A stretch of 64,000 nt of DNA from Nothopassalora personata (taxonomy: Eukaryota > Ascomycota > Dothideomycetes > Mycosphaerellales > Mycosphaerellaceae). This document shows positions 24,346 to 35,599 of the stretch, piece by piece; the first letter of the stretch is position 1, and each line of letters starts with the position of its first letter. A model generated the notes under the pieces. That model saw only the letters and a program-made list of their open reading frames with translations. It was not told the origin of the DNA and searched no databases. The stretch is taken from positions 1,178,001-1,242,000 of the forward strand of contig CM066294.1 in the NCBI GenBank assembly GCA_033816765.1, in the 5' to 3' direction. The position numbers and the translations under genes were made by a program.

Positions 24346-25013
24346 TCAGTTGAAGAACCTCAGGATACCCCACAGCTCTGGTCCATCCAGCTGGCTCAAC
24401 ACGTCCCCTCTCTCAGCTGCTTTCTCGAGCTCGTCGGCACTGGTGTAAGGGAGAACAGTGTCCGAAGATTGCGCAGAAGTGCCCTAGAAGCTCTGAACGC
24501 TGTCCCCTCGCAGATCGTTATAGATCAACTTGAAACTCCAGCCTCCACGAAGTCGCAGCGCAGTGGCAGAAAATTTGCGTGAGGTGTGGTATCGAAAGCC
24601 ATTGATCTCGAGGTTGTGGATGTGGACGAGGTTCTTCGGGTCCCATTTGAGGTTGGGGTCATTGGCATTGGTGATAACGAAGTAGGAGTCGGTCCAGTAC
24701 TTGCGATATGCTTCGCGGTAGATCTGAGCGGCCTGTACAGACCGAAGAGCGTTAGCTACGCTTCAATAAGGCATGCTCATAGCTTAGCGGCTCATGTCAA
24801 GCAAACCGAGAAACACGGTCCCTGTCCCAACAGACGACGCCGGTTACTATTTGCACATACCTCGTTATAAGTCTGACGACACGCAAGGGTCAGTGACTTG
24901 CTGGGTGGTTGCGGCTTCCGAAAATCGACGGCCTCGTCCTCGGTGGTGAAGGCAAGCTCCTAGATGTTGTTAGGGAGCTCTGCTGGTAAGTTCAATAGTT
25001 TTTTCGGCGCCAT
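24346..25013 (-). pseudogene. 2EXR-type (F-box-like) gene with two in-frame TAG codons
   Basis: Exons 25013-24861 and 24732-24346 join in frame across a GTATGT...CAG intron of 128 nt, giving 180 codons. The frame is protein-like throughout: LLNLPAELPNNI at the start, LTLACRQTYNE at the exon 1 end, then AYRKYWTDSYFVITNAND and a good C-terminus ending ELWGILRFFN. It is cut by TAG at 24960-24962 (codon 18, where relatives have Tyr in RN.IYEL) and by TAG at 24484-24486. The residue before NNI is Pro where Arg is usual. Conserved splicing and frame after each stop suggest recent loss. Confidence 0.65.
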
Positions 25014-25507
25014 AGTCGCTAGTGTGCTGTGGTCTGACTCCGTTGCTTTCGAGTACGGTGTGAGTAGCTTTCGGTCTAAAGTTGCCTTTTGTCCGCTATG
25101 GTCGTTGTTCGCCGAGTCAACTTTCGCTCTTTGTGCCGCTAACAGCCGACGGAAGAGAGAACCTCGTAGACATTGTGTCGCGATCTCATCGGAGGCAGGT
25201 GTCAAGGTCGCAAAGGTGTTGATGGTCAAGGTTGAGATGCAATCGTTTATAGATGTTTGCGGATGATGTCCGTGCATTCATCTGCACATGAACCGTCCTT
25301 GGCTTCCACTGTCTTCCCGACTTATTCACCAACACAATCCAGATAGCTTCTCAACTGATCCCGAACAGACGCACGACGGCCCGCGAGCTCATACAAGATC
25401 ACCCACTAGCAAAAGACTCGAGCATCGCGTTCTTGCACGCAACATGTCAATTTGATATTGGCAACGAACTCAAGCGCCATCAGATTCTCAAAGTGGCACA
25501 CGCACCT
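25014..25507. other. Gap upstream of the 2EXR pseudogene
   Basis: Nothing recognised beyond probable promoter and 3' UTR sequence. Confidence 0.4.
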
Positions 25508-26689
25508 CTACGCCTTGTAACCAACTCCATGCACATTATCCTTCCGCACGGACCCAACCTCCCGCCTACACGCAACAGCCTCAATTAATGTGCTCGCAAA
25601 CCTGACCCTCTCCTGCATCTTCTCAGTCCACCTCCTCTCCCCATCAAAGCTCCTCCTCTGCCCAAGCACCACATTCGCTCTATCAAACGGCTCCTGCGGG
25701 CCTCGGCGGCTCTCCCACATGATCCGTGCCTGCTTGCACACGAACCGCTCTCCGAGGCTCAGCTGTGCCACACCGACAGAGCTGAGTTCTTGCAAAATGA
25801 AATCAGCCAAGCCATGACCAAAATCTGTGATGCCAAGAAGCTCTTCTTTCGCGCCAGTTTCGTACATGCCGCACATATTGAGTTCAGAGTAGCGAGTGGA
25901 TTTCTCATTGAAGAGGCGTGCGTGTTCGTTCCAGATAGGGAGGAGAGTCGAGCGGTACATTGGGGCGAACTCGTCTCTGAGGGTCGGGTGTACCGAGACG
26001 ATCGCTGGACGAGGCGGGGAGAGATTTCGCAGGGTAGGCCATTTGTGTCCATGGAGCGTCACGGGCCGCTTTGCACTCGCGGCTGCTAAATGGACGAATC
26101 TTAGAGCTGCATTTCGGAATGAGTTCATGAAGTCCAGGAGGAGGTGTTGAAATACCATATTTCGAAGCTCCGGAGGCAAGTCCAGGAAAGAAAGTCTGCT
26201 CACGGACTTAGGTACGGTATCTTCAAGAGACGATGACTCCAGCTGATAAGATGCCTCGTTCTGTGGAAGGCTGATTTCGAAAGTATTCTGGTCGATCTCA
26301 AGAAGACCAGGTCGTCCTCCATGGCAGTGTAGCAGGAATTTGTGGCAATCTTCGTAAGCCTTGTTCTCGGCTCCAGGAAGACCACAGCACTTCACATCGC
26401 TTTCATCTTGCAAAACGACTGCTGACGAGTTCGCAGGTAGACACTTGCTCGAAGGACCGGACACGCCCTTCCGTTCACGGACAACGACGCCGGTGAAGTC
26501 TGCATGGTGACCCTCGGTATGCGTGTCAAAATACTCTCGTGAGCTACTACAGCATCCGGACGTGGACTTTGGCGCTGTGTCTTCACGAGGCGGCTCTGTC
26601 ACCTGATAATGGGTTGTCTTATCAGGAATGCTGGCTTCAATCTCGAAGACTTTCTCATCGTGCAGACTTCTTCTAGCCGATGGAGACAT
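25508..26689 (-). CDS. 2EXR-type protein with duplicated N-terminal segment
   Basis: Single exon, 393 aa, from ATG 26689 (MSPSARRSLH). The family motif SFLDLPPELRNMVFQHLLLD sits near residue 170, preceded by a long N-terminal extension. The extension contains the same pattern twice: KVFEIEASIPDKTTHYQV...EDTAPKSTSG near the start, and NTFEISLPQNEASYQLE...EDTVPKSVSR just before the 2EXR motif. The C-terminal 200 residues have no motif I recognise. 2EXR proteins are abundant in Pezizomycotina and resemble F-box proteins in the LP.ELR.. helix; binding to SCF is not established. This is the only intact member of the three adjacent copies. Confidence 0.7.
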   Translation of the reverse strand: MSPSARRSLHDEKVFEIEASIPDKTTHYQVTEPPREDTAPKSTSGCCSSSREYFDTHTEGHHADFTGVVVRERKGVSGPSSKCLPANSSAVVLQDESDVKCCGLPGAENKAYEDCHKFLLHCHGGRPGLLEIDQNTFEISLPQNEASYQLESSSLEDTVPKSVSRLSFLDLPPELRNMVFQHLLLDFMNSFRNAALRFVHLAAASAKRPVTLHGHKWPTLRNLSPPRPAIVSVHPTLRDEFAPMYRSTLLPIWNEHARLFNEKSTRYSELNMCGMYETGAKEELLGITDFGHGLADFILQELSSVGVAQLSLGERFVCKQARIMWESRRGPQEPFDRANVVLGQRRSFDGERRWTEKMQERVRFASTLIEAVACRREVGSVRKDNVHGVGYKA

Positions 26690-27069
26690 GTTTGAATGTG
26701 TCGTCTAGTGATGGCGGTCAATATTGTAAGGCAGGAAGCATCGTGCAACGATTGCTAAAGTAGTCCCGCTTCAGTGACTCAACCTTTCTGAAAGCCTCCT
26801 GACTCGCGGCAAAATGACCACCAAAAGGCGGCTGAGTGAAAGACGTGTTTGACCAAGAACTATCGATGCCAAACACGATTTCGCTTACTACAAAGCCCCT
26901 ATCCATCGCCACTTCCAAGAGCTTTTCGGTTGTCGAAGAACGCCAAAAAGACCATACCGTCCAGCTTCATATCTCTCCGTGACATCGTGACCAACATCTA
27001 ACTTCATCCATGAGGATATGGATTGCCTTTGCCAAACACCCGAACGCCGTGCAAAAAAGAGTCCCTCAC
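26690..27069. other. Gap between 2EXR gene and Rictor gene
   Basis: A short minus-strand frame (26718-26918) has mildly protein-like composition but no motif. No gene called. Confidence 0.4.
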
Positions 27070-30000
27070 CTAATCGTCGCGCGACGAATCATTCCCATCG
27101 CTATCCTCGTCCTCTTCTAGTACTATTCTTCTCAATACGCTCTTGTCGAACAAATCAATGACCAATCGATATTGTGGTATACGATACGCGTGACTCGCGA
27201 GAAGAACCATGACTTTCCGGAATAGTGCCGGCGACTCAAAGCCAGGCGTCTTCTTCTGCTTGAAGCCATTGAGCTCGGTCAAAGCTTTATTCATAAGAAC
27301 AGTATTGCCCAGCTTTGTGATCGAATCAAGAATGTGCTGGTTCTGTGGCTCAACGTCGATGGTTACACCTGGCCTGCCATGGAGGATCGCACCATTGCGT
27401 CCCTCATTCGAGAAAGGCTGCAATGAGAAGAGCTTCTCAAATTCCATTGGCAGGACATAGCCAAGGCTTTCTCCCATGACATTGACAGTGCCGTCCCAGC
27501 CAAACTCGGCGAGGATCTCTTGACCGTGTAGACTTCGGGAGATCAGGCCCAGGACGAAGAAGGCCGTGCCACGGAGTGTCATGACCTGGGACTCTTCGGC
27601 GATTTGGACGATGCATTTGACAACATCGGTATGTTCAAGGAATGAAGCTCCGAGTTCCATCGATCCGACGTTGCCAACAGCCCAGAGGCATCCTTTGACC
27701 TTAAGAATGGTCTCGGGGTCTTCATCTTCCATCGCGAAGTCCTGGATCGTGGCCGTGAACTCCTCAAAGTGTCCCTTTGCCTTGAGCAATTCGCACCCTT
27801 CAGCAGTGCGAGTTAGCTCACGGTAGAAGTGAGGAGGGACGTAGCCAAAGTCTCGGGGTCCAAGATTGTCATCCAGAGATGACTGAGGCTTCTCGGGTAA
27901 GTCCGACAGGGCACGAGCTAGGGACGCTTCCACGACAGTGACATAGCTATCGTTACGACCAAGAAACCAATCGTCCATCTCTCGAGTGATGTAGTCAAGG
28001 CCGTCCAGGTAGTGATAGCCAACGGAGGTCGAAAGGAACCGAAGCAACAAAGGAGCCCCGATCTCACCAAGATGGTCGAGCGCAGGCCGGCATTTGACGA
28101 CATATTCCAGAGACCTGATGTCGTTGCACGTCTCCTCCAAGATCCTGATAGCCACTTCACAGACCTCAATCTCCGGATCATACAGCTGGCTGACCAAGAG
28201 CTTGATGGCCCATTCAGATGGTCCGCCACCGGGCTTTAAGGGCTCTACAGGCTCAATGGCATACTTGCGCAAGATCCTGGTAGCCATGATTCGCATGTGC
28301 TTTGAACCAGCCATCATGGCTTTCGACAGAATGATTCGGGGGTGGCTGTCGAGAGTGTAGTCCAAGCTTGTAAGCAAGCACTTGATCAGGTCATCCCGAC
28401 TCTTTAGCTCCACAATGTGATAGAACATGTTGATGATGTGCCACCGCTCGAGGATCTGCAGTCCTTTTGAATCGCTACACATGATGCCCAGCATTGCGAA
28501 ATAACCGCCGACGAGTGTGTCCGATAGTCTATCAGGCGAGAAAAGTGGGTTCTTTGAAGTGATACCACTCTCGGAATCCAGCTGAGCAAGGCACTCGGCC
28601 AGTTGACGTATAGCTTTGTTGTTGAAGAGAAAGTTGGCACCTTCGGGCGTTTGCAGTAAGGTCTTCACCAGAGTGCACGACATCTTCACGTACCGTTGAT
28701 TGGCTTTGGTGTTGGAGGCATCCGAAAAGCGAAACTGGAATGGGCGCAAGAACTTCAGGAGACGGTGCACAAACTTGGACTTCTCGACAGCTTCGTGCAA
28801 CAGCTTCGGGTTAGTGAGCGGTCCATCAATCAATTCTTGTATGATAGTCCAGTCCCACTTCAAATAATTGACCGTGTTGAGGACACCAGTCTCGAGCATG
28901 CGGGCTCTGAACTGCACTTCGTCTATCTCAGCAGTAGCTTGTGTTTTGGATGCAGAGCGTGCCCGGGCGCTATCGCTTTCTTCGTAAGTCTTGGTCGTCG
29001 TATTCGAGGGATCGGATCTCCAGAGTTTCAGGTTGACCTTATCGACCTGATATACTGTAGACAAGGCGGTATGCCGATCCTCGGTGTCAAATTTGACGGC
29101 AGTGTTGAATAGACCTGGCATCGTCTGAAGCTGCGCGCTCCACGAAGTCGGAAGCAGCTCGCTCGCTTTCTTGAGCACTTCTGCAATGATGAGATTTGTC
29201 CTTCGGCGTAGTGCATCCGTTGGCGCATCGTGTTCCGCATGAAGTAGTGCCTGTAGAAGGCCATGTCGTAGTAGCACAGCCAGTGCCACAGCGATGAAGT
29301 GCTGCACCAGGTTGCGTTTCTGGCGATCATTGTCGGTCTCCTGCTGCTTGTGTTGCGAGGGGTCGTTCTCCACGTCCAACTTAGCCACGCGAGCGTACGT
29401 TGTCAATCGTCTGCCGCCGATGAAAGGCGTGGACCACGACCTCTTCTCCAGACGCAGTATGTCTGCGATCAGATCGAGGATAGCGGTCCGAATGCGAAAG
29501 TCTGCTATGTAGATTGACGATACCACAGAGCGCACAGGCAGAAAGTCGTGCAGCGAGAGCGTCATCAACCCAGACCAAGTTTTGAACATGCCAGCGATGA
29601 CCCTCGAGCTTGCAACCAGTCTCTCTTCCAAATGTGCTTGGTGTGGATCGGTGAACGTGGCAAACGCCGAGCTGAACTCAAACCCAGATCTGAGCACACC
29701 TCTTCTGGCTGGAAGGTCAATGAGATGCAAGAGCGGTGCGATCAGCGTTTCTGGGGCATGATACACGCCGCTGCCCATTGCTTCAGAGAGCACACTGATA
29801 CCACCGGCTTTCACGACCAGCGTTGGGTCTTTCAGCAGCATCTCTGCGAGCGTCAGAATCGCAATACTCCGAAGCTGATCGTCAGAGTGATCAGCAACCG
29901 CCACAATGATCCTTGCAACAGCGAGATGAATCTCATGTATGCCGTCTCGCACGTCGAGGAACGATCTGACAAACTTGATAGCCTGCTCTCGTTCCACTCG

Positions 30001-30912
30001 TGCTTTGCTTTCCTTGACCAACGACAAGACCACTAGCACGTCCGTGCGGAGAGCGCGTATCGTCTGCAGTGACTTACGATCCGTGATAGCATACCGAATC
30101 ACTCGATAACCAGCCGCAACCACTTCTCGACTTTCGCTCAAAAGCATCACCTGCATACGAAGGCCAAAGATAGACCATGCCAGATCGTACTTGAGTGTGG
30201 GATGTCGCCGGAACAGTTCGACCAAGTCGTTAGCGTGGTTGACGTAATAGTCTGGCTGCATGTCCTCCACTTCTAGGGCCTGAAGAATCTCCGCGAGGAT
30301 GTATGTCGGTGATTCGAGCTCAGGATCCTGCTGTTCTAGCGACTCAGCCGGTATGTGCATACGTTCTGCATCCACGTGGGCGCGCTCCACCGACGGCCGA
30401 AACAGCTGGGACAGTCTCCCCTTGGGACTCATGGGCTGCTCCTTGCTCCGCTGTATCTCGGCCTCCAGATCGATCTTGAGCTGTGCGATTTTCCTGTTGA
30501 AGGCATTGAGCTGACTCTCGGCTGCCAGTCGCTGGTCCTTGGCTTTCTTCGCCTTCTGCGTGCTGAGCGCCTCTAGCAAGTTCTCCGTGCCGGCCTTCAA
30601 GCGTGTGTGCTTCTCGATCTCCTGCCTGTACTCCTGCTGTTTCTGCTCCGAGGTGGTCGCGTCGACCGCGCCGTCTTCCATGCCTCCCGCATAGCTGTTG
30701 AGATCGAGTCGCGAGCTGAACGACTTCAAGTCAGAGGTGAAGCTCCCTGGAGGCGGCTGCACCTGTCTGATGTACGAGGACTGCTTCGCCGTGAGCAGGC
30801 TGGCGGCTGACATCGAGCCTCCATCTTTCGTCGAGCGCGACGGCGGTAACAGCGCGTTGTTCTGCAGTGTGCCCGCGGGTGGACCGTTGGCACGAGGGTT
30901 GGGCTGTGTCAT
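27070..30912 (-). CDS. TSC11: TORC2 subunit, Rictor/Ste20/Tsc11 homologue
   Basis: Single exon, 1280 aa, from ATG 30912. An N-terminal Glu/Lys/Gln coiled coil (about 85-165, HR1-like) precedes the Rictor N-terminal helical-repeat domain. Recognisable segments include LFRRHPTLKYDLAWSIFGLR, the middle region with RTAILDLIADIL, RYVKMSCTLVKTLLQTPEG, and the C-terminal domain with FVLGLISRSLHGQEILAEFG. Length and domain order match fungal Rictor proteins. Rictor is the core scaffold of TOR complex 2, which phosphorylates AGC kinases (Ypk/Gad8) and controls membrane tension, actin and sphingolipid synthesis. No intron is evident. Essential in yeasts, so intactness is expected. The acidic tail EEDEDSDGNDSS may be phosphorylated. 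Confidence 0.93.
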   Translation of the reverse strand: MTQPNPRANGPPAGTLQNNALLPPSRSTKDGGSMSAASLLTAKQSSYIRQVQPPPGSFTSDLKSFSSRLDLNSYAGGMEDGAVDATTSEQKQQEYRQEIEKHTRLKAGTENLLEALSTQKAKKAKDQRLAAESQLNAFNRKIAQLKIDLEAEIQRSKEQPMSPKGRLSQLFRPSVERAHVDAERMHIPAESLEQQDPELESPTYILAEILQALEVEDMQPDYYVNHANDLVELFRRHPTLKYDLAWSIFGLRMQVMLLSESREVVAAGYRVIRYAITDRKSLQTIRALRTDVLVVLSLVKESKARVEREQAIKFVRSFLDVRDGIHEIHLAVARIIVAVADHSDDQLRSIAILTLAEMLLKDPTLVVKAGGISVLSEAMGSGVYHAPETLIAPLLHLIDLPARRGVLRSGFEFSSAFATFTDPHQAHLEERLVASSRVIAGMFKTWSGLMTLSLHDFLPVRSVVSSIYIADFRIRTAILDLIADILRLEKRSWSTPFIGGRRLTTYARVAKLDVENDPSQHKQQETDNDRQKRNLVQHFIAVALAVLLRHGLLQALLHAEHDAPTDALRRRTNLIIAEVLKKASELLPTSWSAQLQTMPGLFNTAVKFDTEDRHTALSTVYQVDKVNLKLWRSDPSNTTTKTYEESDSARARSASKTQATAEIDEVQFRARMLETGVLNTVNYLKWDWTIIQELIDGPLTNPKLLHEAVEKSKFVHRLLKFLRPFQFRFSDASNTKANQRYVKMSCTLVKTLLQTPEGANFLFNNKAIRQLAECLAQLDSESGITSKNPLFSPDRLSDTLVGGYFAMLGIMCSDSKGLQILERWHIINMFYHIVELKSRDDLIKCLLTSLDYTLDSHPRIILSKAMMAGSKHMRIMATRILRKYAIEPVEPLKPGGGPSEWAIKLLVSQLYDPEIEVCEVAIRILEETCNDIRSLEYVVKCRPALDHLGEIGAPLLLRFLSTSVGYHYLDGLDYITREMDDWFLGRNDSYVTVVEASLARALSDLPEKPQSSLDDNLGPRDFGYVPPHFYRELTRTAEGCELLKAKGHFEEFTATIQDFAMEDEDPETILKVKGCLWAVGNVGSMELGASFLEHTDVVKCIVQIAEESQVMTLRGTAFFVLGLISRSLHGQEILAEFGWDGTVNVMGESLGYVLPMEFEKLFSLQPFSNEGRNGAILHGRPGVTIDVEPQNQHILDSITKLGNTVLMNKALTELNGFKQKKTPGFESPALFRKVMVLLASHAYRIPQYRLVIDLFDKSVLRRIVLEEDEDSDGNDSSRDD

Positions 30913-31913
30913 CTAGGGCATCCGCCGGCTTGGTGGCCGTCATGAGTACTGAAGCCGCGATTATGCGTGTCGTAATGCATCGAGACCACGATGTCGCTCA
31001 TGTGGCATCTTCCTGGCGGCGCGTCATGTGAGGATGATCCCGTCTGAGGCACTTTTGCTGGTTGCGATGTGATGTTTCCACTCCTTTGGCTATGTGTTGC
31101 CTTGTACCTGCGCACGCGTGTACAAAGAGCTATTTATGTATGTGATGTCTATGAGTTCGGCGCGGGCGGTGCACGAGGCACGGTCTCATCAAGATACATT
31201 ATCTTCCAGCCAGCTGCCGTCAATATTTGATGGAGCTGCTCTAACCTTGATGACTGCGTGCACATACATGGATCGGAGCGGCGATTGAAATCATTCTGAC
31301 CACTATTTACCCGATCGTGGACATCACTTTCCATCGGTGCATGTGATATCACACACCTGTCAAGCCAAGGCAGAAGAGCGCGCCTACGTTCTCCGGATCT
31401 CATCGAAGGTTATATGCCCGCCCGACAAAGAACACCAAGAGGACTTACACACCCATGAACTGGATCAAGCCCTTCATATCTCTCTGACACATCGACCACG
31501 CTCTTCTCCAGATGTTGTGTCTACATACTACCTCTGCTTCAATACAATCAAATGGTGAAGTCTGTACACACGGGGGGCTCAGAAGTCAACACAGCGCGTG
31601 CGGGCTGAGCTCCCTCCTTATCTCCGGACACTTTAAGCCTGCCTATACTCGCCAATCTCCGTCCTGTGGTGCTGAAAAGGGTAACTTGGGCCGCTACGAT
31701 ACTCGCGAGCCGTATCGAAGGCCTCGTACAACGTCGAGTATGAATTTCGGACCTTAACGCCGTCCTTTACGAAGAAGCTGCGGACATGACGCTCTCGCGA
31801 TGTCCGTACATATATGGTCGCACTAATCCACATAGCCCAGCATCTTCTTGCAACTCAGATACCATTAAGACATACTCAGCATACCTTGAAGCATATCACT
31901 ACGGTCCTCCAAC
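30913..31913. other. Divergent promoter region between Rictor and SDR genes
   Basis: Holds the upstream regions of both divergent genes. No motif, repeat or protein-like frame recognised. Confidence 0.45.
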
Positions 31914-32693
31914 ATGTCCAACAACAAAACACTCGTCCTCATCACCGGAGCCAATGCTGGCCTTGGTTATTTCGCAGCGTCTCAGCTCGCAGCTACCGGT
32001 CAATACCATGTTCTACTCGGCAGCCGCGACCTCTCGAAAGCAGAGATTGCAATTCAAGCCATGGCTAAAGACACAACCTCGCCGACCGATACATCCAACG
32101 TGGAACCTATCCAAATCGATATGACCTCAGACGACTCCATCACCGCAGCCGCGAAGCAAGTCGAGCGGGAGTATGGAGTGCTGGACATCCTCATGCTCAA
32201 CGCTGCCATCTCCCGCGCGGTCGGTGTCCACTCGTACATCAAGCCCAACGCTCCGGGCGACGGTCCAAGTCTCCGCGAACAGTACCAGCAGCAGTTCGAC
32301 ACGAACGTCTTCGGTAATGCCGTTGCTATTGAGGCCTTTCTACCTCTTCTCCGCAAGTCGACGAAGCCAGGAGGCAAGCGTATCGCCTTCACAGGCTCTT
32401 CCATCGCGTCGTTCGAAGTCAGCGCAAAGGCTGACAATACGAAGGACTATCGTATTTACAGAGGCACGAAGACTGCTGCTCAGATGGTAATGGCGAGCTA
32501 TGCGCACGAACTGCAAGATGAAGGGTTTACGGTCTGTGCCAGCTGCCCTGGGTACTGCGGTACGAACTTGCACGAGTTCAATGGAACGAAAGATCCGAGG
32601 GATGGAGCGAAGGTGATGGTGCATGTGGCGACTGCACCAGGTAAGGAGGTTCATGGGCGGTTGACGGATGCGGATGGAATTGTGCCTTGGTAG
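31914..32693 (+). CDS. Short-chain dehydrogenase/reductase
   Basis: Single exon, 259 aa. ATG 31914 follows CCTCCAAC and starts MSNNKTLVLITGANAG. The Rossmann motif is TGANAGLG. LGSRD after beta-2 suggests NADPH preference. DILMLNAA stands for the NNAG motif, and the active site is YRGTK with Ser in FTGSSIAS upstream. SCPGYCGTNL follows as in the PG motif. Length is normal for a classical SDR. Substrate cannot be predicted; carbonyl reductase-like family members reduce a wide range of ketones and aldehydes. No clustered biosynthetic genes are nearby, so a pathway role is not implied. Confidence 0.9.
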   Translation: MSNNKTLVLITGANAGLGYFAASQLAATGQYHVLLGSRDLSKAEIAIQAMAKDTTSPTDTSNVEPIQIDMTSDDSITAAAKQVEREYGVLDILMLNAAISRAVGVHSYIKPNAPGDGPSLREQYQQQFDTNVFGNAVAIEAFLPLLRKSTKPGGKRIAFTGSSIASFEVSAKADNTKDYRIYRGTKTAAQMVMASYAHELQDEGFTVCASCPGYCGTNLHEFNGTKDPRDGAKVMVHVATAPGKEVHGRLTDADGIVPW

Positions 32694-33549
32694 TATTGAG
32701 GTGTTCGCTAATGTATCAAGACTTCTCTCATACGAGCAGTGCAGAAGTATTGGGTCATGGTTGCACGGCACACATTTGCCAAAGTCTGAGTTGGAGCTGC
32801 CGATTGATGACGAACTGTGAAATAGCTTCCTTAGCAGTTGCGAAATAGAAGAGAGGTCACTGAGACAAGATCGCTGCGACATCCGGTAGCGGATTCGGTT
32901 GCTGGAACGTCATGCTTGAGCGACCATGGCTGGTTTGCGGCACTGCAACGCGGTGTGAAACTCGCATGTGCTAGGGCATCTCCGATGGCGAGATGGCGAA
33001 GGAATCTTGAACACATCGACGTACGGCACGCCCTCGATGTCATTGTCGCCGCCAATGCCAGTGGTGTACCTTGCACACTACCTCAACACTAGCTGACATA
33101 ATTGAAGTCTCCTGTCGCGCTTGTGATTCGACGGCCAAGATTATACGCCAATGGAAGGCATCCGCAGAATTCTGTCAGTCACACACACTTCGACGCGACT
33201 TTCTCTTTCGCGTGGACATGGTTGCCAGGTTCCTATGTGTAATTGTCGATCAACACACTGCCATGGTAAGTTTTACTGAGCTTGATCTTCGTTCTGTCTC
33301 GCCAGCTCCACTATTCATCAACCGGTCGAGGTCGTCGTCATGGGCACGACATTGCCATCCACGCGTGTATGCTGAGGTGGCCAGCGAGAAAGCGCGACGC
33401 TCATCGGACATGTATGAAATGAAATATTGACCGTCATGACTGACGGCAACGGTAAGCAGACTGCAACGCTCCACTCACGTGCGTAGCTCCAAGAGCCGTA
33501 TCATGTTCGCTGGGCGCAATACTCCTTAGATCATCGACAGCGTGCCAGA
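32694..33549. other. Intergenic region
   Basis: 3' UTR of the SDR and promoter of the Asteroid-like gene. Nothing else recognised. Confidence 0.45.
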
Positions 33550-35341
33550 ATGGGCATCCAACGTTTCGGTGCCCATATACGCGGCCACGCCGTCACGGGT
33601 GTACTCGGCAGCACCGAAGCTCCTGCTCGAAAGTCAGTCGCGATCATTGACGGACCTGGCTTGGCGCACCATATTTACTACAAGCTCTGCCACAAGCACA
33701 TCGTCACCACCGGGACGATCACTTACGCCGACTGTGCGGAGGCTGTGGTGAAGTGGCTGGATGATCTTCAGTCAATCGGCTTCGAGATGTACGTCTGTTT
33801 AGGTCACTGCGGACGGATGATCTCTGACATGTTACAGCGAGGCAGTCATATTTGATGGAGCACTCCCTTCTGCCAAGAAAGACGTACGCATTGGGAGGCT
33901 CCAGTCCTATGTCAACCGTCTACAGACTTACAAGCAACACATCGGTAGCGGCCTTCCAAGACTATCTGGTGAGGCTCGACAGAACTTGCCTCCACCAGCC
34001 TTTCTGGTTTTCACGATTGTTGAGGAGCTGCTACAAAGCGCCGAGTATGCATCGTCGACATTCGTCGTACAAGGCGAGGCTGATCCATACTGCGTTGCTG
34101 CTGCGCAATCCGTCTTGAAAGCAGATCTCGACAGTGTCGTCATCTTTTCTGACGATGCAGACTTGTTGGTCTATCAACTTGATGACCACGTCAGTGTCGC
34201 CCCATTTCGAGACCTGTCAGAGTCGGCTGCGGACAATGGCACTGTATGGACATGCGACCAATATTGGCCGGCCCGCATTGCACAAAGGGCAGCACCGCCG
34301 CTGACTGACCTAATCAAGCCTGCTTACTACATGGCGCAGGACCCGCACTTGACTCTCGATGATGCCTTTCGTAAGGTTGCGAAGAGTGATCCGACAGAAC
34401 AGGCCGACTTTAACAAATTCTTGGCGACATTTAAGACAATTGACGAGACGAAAATCTGGTCCGACACGAGAGAGGATGACGACTTGAAGGCTACATTATC
34501 TACTCGCGATTCGAGAGTTTCTGAGTTCATCTACGAAGCGGAAGCGCTCGCCAATGGCAAACAACAAGGTGCCCTACGAATGTACCTACCCTTCCAGCTC
34601 GATGATCCAGCTCGCAAGCCAGCATGGTCGATCGGCAGCGGCTTGCGAATTGCGGCATATTCACTCGTGCTGAACAGCCCAGGCAGTGAAGTCAGCGTCC
34701 AGGAGTATCGTCGAAGTGGAGCAAGGATAGCATCGAATATGATCGAGCTGCTATCGTCGGAAGCCACAGTCGCCCAGTTACAAGATCTGTCAAGCTATAT
34801 CGAGAAGACGATGGCCGAAGCCACTGCCGAAAATCTAGATCTTCTGGATCGTTGGCGATATCTCATCATGCAGCATACGTTGACGGAAATAGTGGTAGAT
34901 GGATACGCGTTGCCCAATAGTGATGAGATCTTTCAGGTCGTTACTAACAGGGAGCCACGTAAGTGGCATCTTATACACCTGTCTGCGCAGTACCAAGCTG
35001 CGTACTACTCGCTCAGGATGATGAAGCAGATCCTGGCGTACGTCAAGGCCGCCAGTTCTCGCACGACCACGAACGACAGACTGATCGCCAAGCTGGGTGA
35101 GCAGCTGGAAGAGCTCCCGCGGATCGCTAGCATATTCGCCAGTACACAATCCAACACCCGAAAAGACGAACACAAAGCCTGGCATGAATTGTGGAGTAAT
35201 ATGCTCGTGACTCTGGGTGGTGGTGACGAAGAACATCAGGGTCCCAAGAAGCGAAGGAAGAGGTCGAAGAAGTCGCTGCCGGAGGAAAAGCGGGCGCAAT
35301 GTCTTGCGAAAAATCCATTTGCGATGCTCGCAGAAGATTGA
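33550..35341 (+). CDS. Asteroid-type XPG/FEN-like protein
   Basis: Two exons, 33550-33788 and 33838-35341 (580 aa), around a 49-nt GTACGT...CAG intron. It begins MGIQRFGAHI, the usual MGI start of XPG/FEN nucleases, followed by KSVAIIDGPGLAHHIYY. The XPG-I-like part has TFVVQGEADPYCVAAA and SVVIFSDDADLLVYQ, giving the acidic residues that bind metal in active nucleases. The long C-terminal part is the Asteroid-type extension and ends in a Lys/Arg-rich stretch (PKKRRKRSKKS) that is a likely nuclear signal. Asteroid family proteins are predicted structure-specific nucleases or PIN-like RNA regulators. Catalytic competence is plausible since the acidic residues are present, but the role is unproven. 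Confidence 0.82.
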
Positions 35342-35599
35342 AGAGGTGAATCATTGTTCACATGGTCTCGCGAGCATTTCCGACTGTCACCAGCAAGATC
35401 TCAGATGGTGCCTGAGGCCCTCAGGCGACCATGAGTGAACCTGGCTCACGGGTCCACTAAGTCTTTACTAGCTTCATTTTGAGGACTTACACCGTTGTCC
35501 TCTGATCGCTCGACGAGCAACATAAATCTTCACACGACTGCCGCTTCTGCACGGCACACCAGCTGCATAACACGCGGATCACGAACTGCAAAGATTGAA

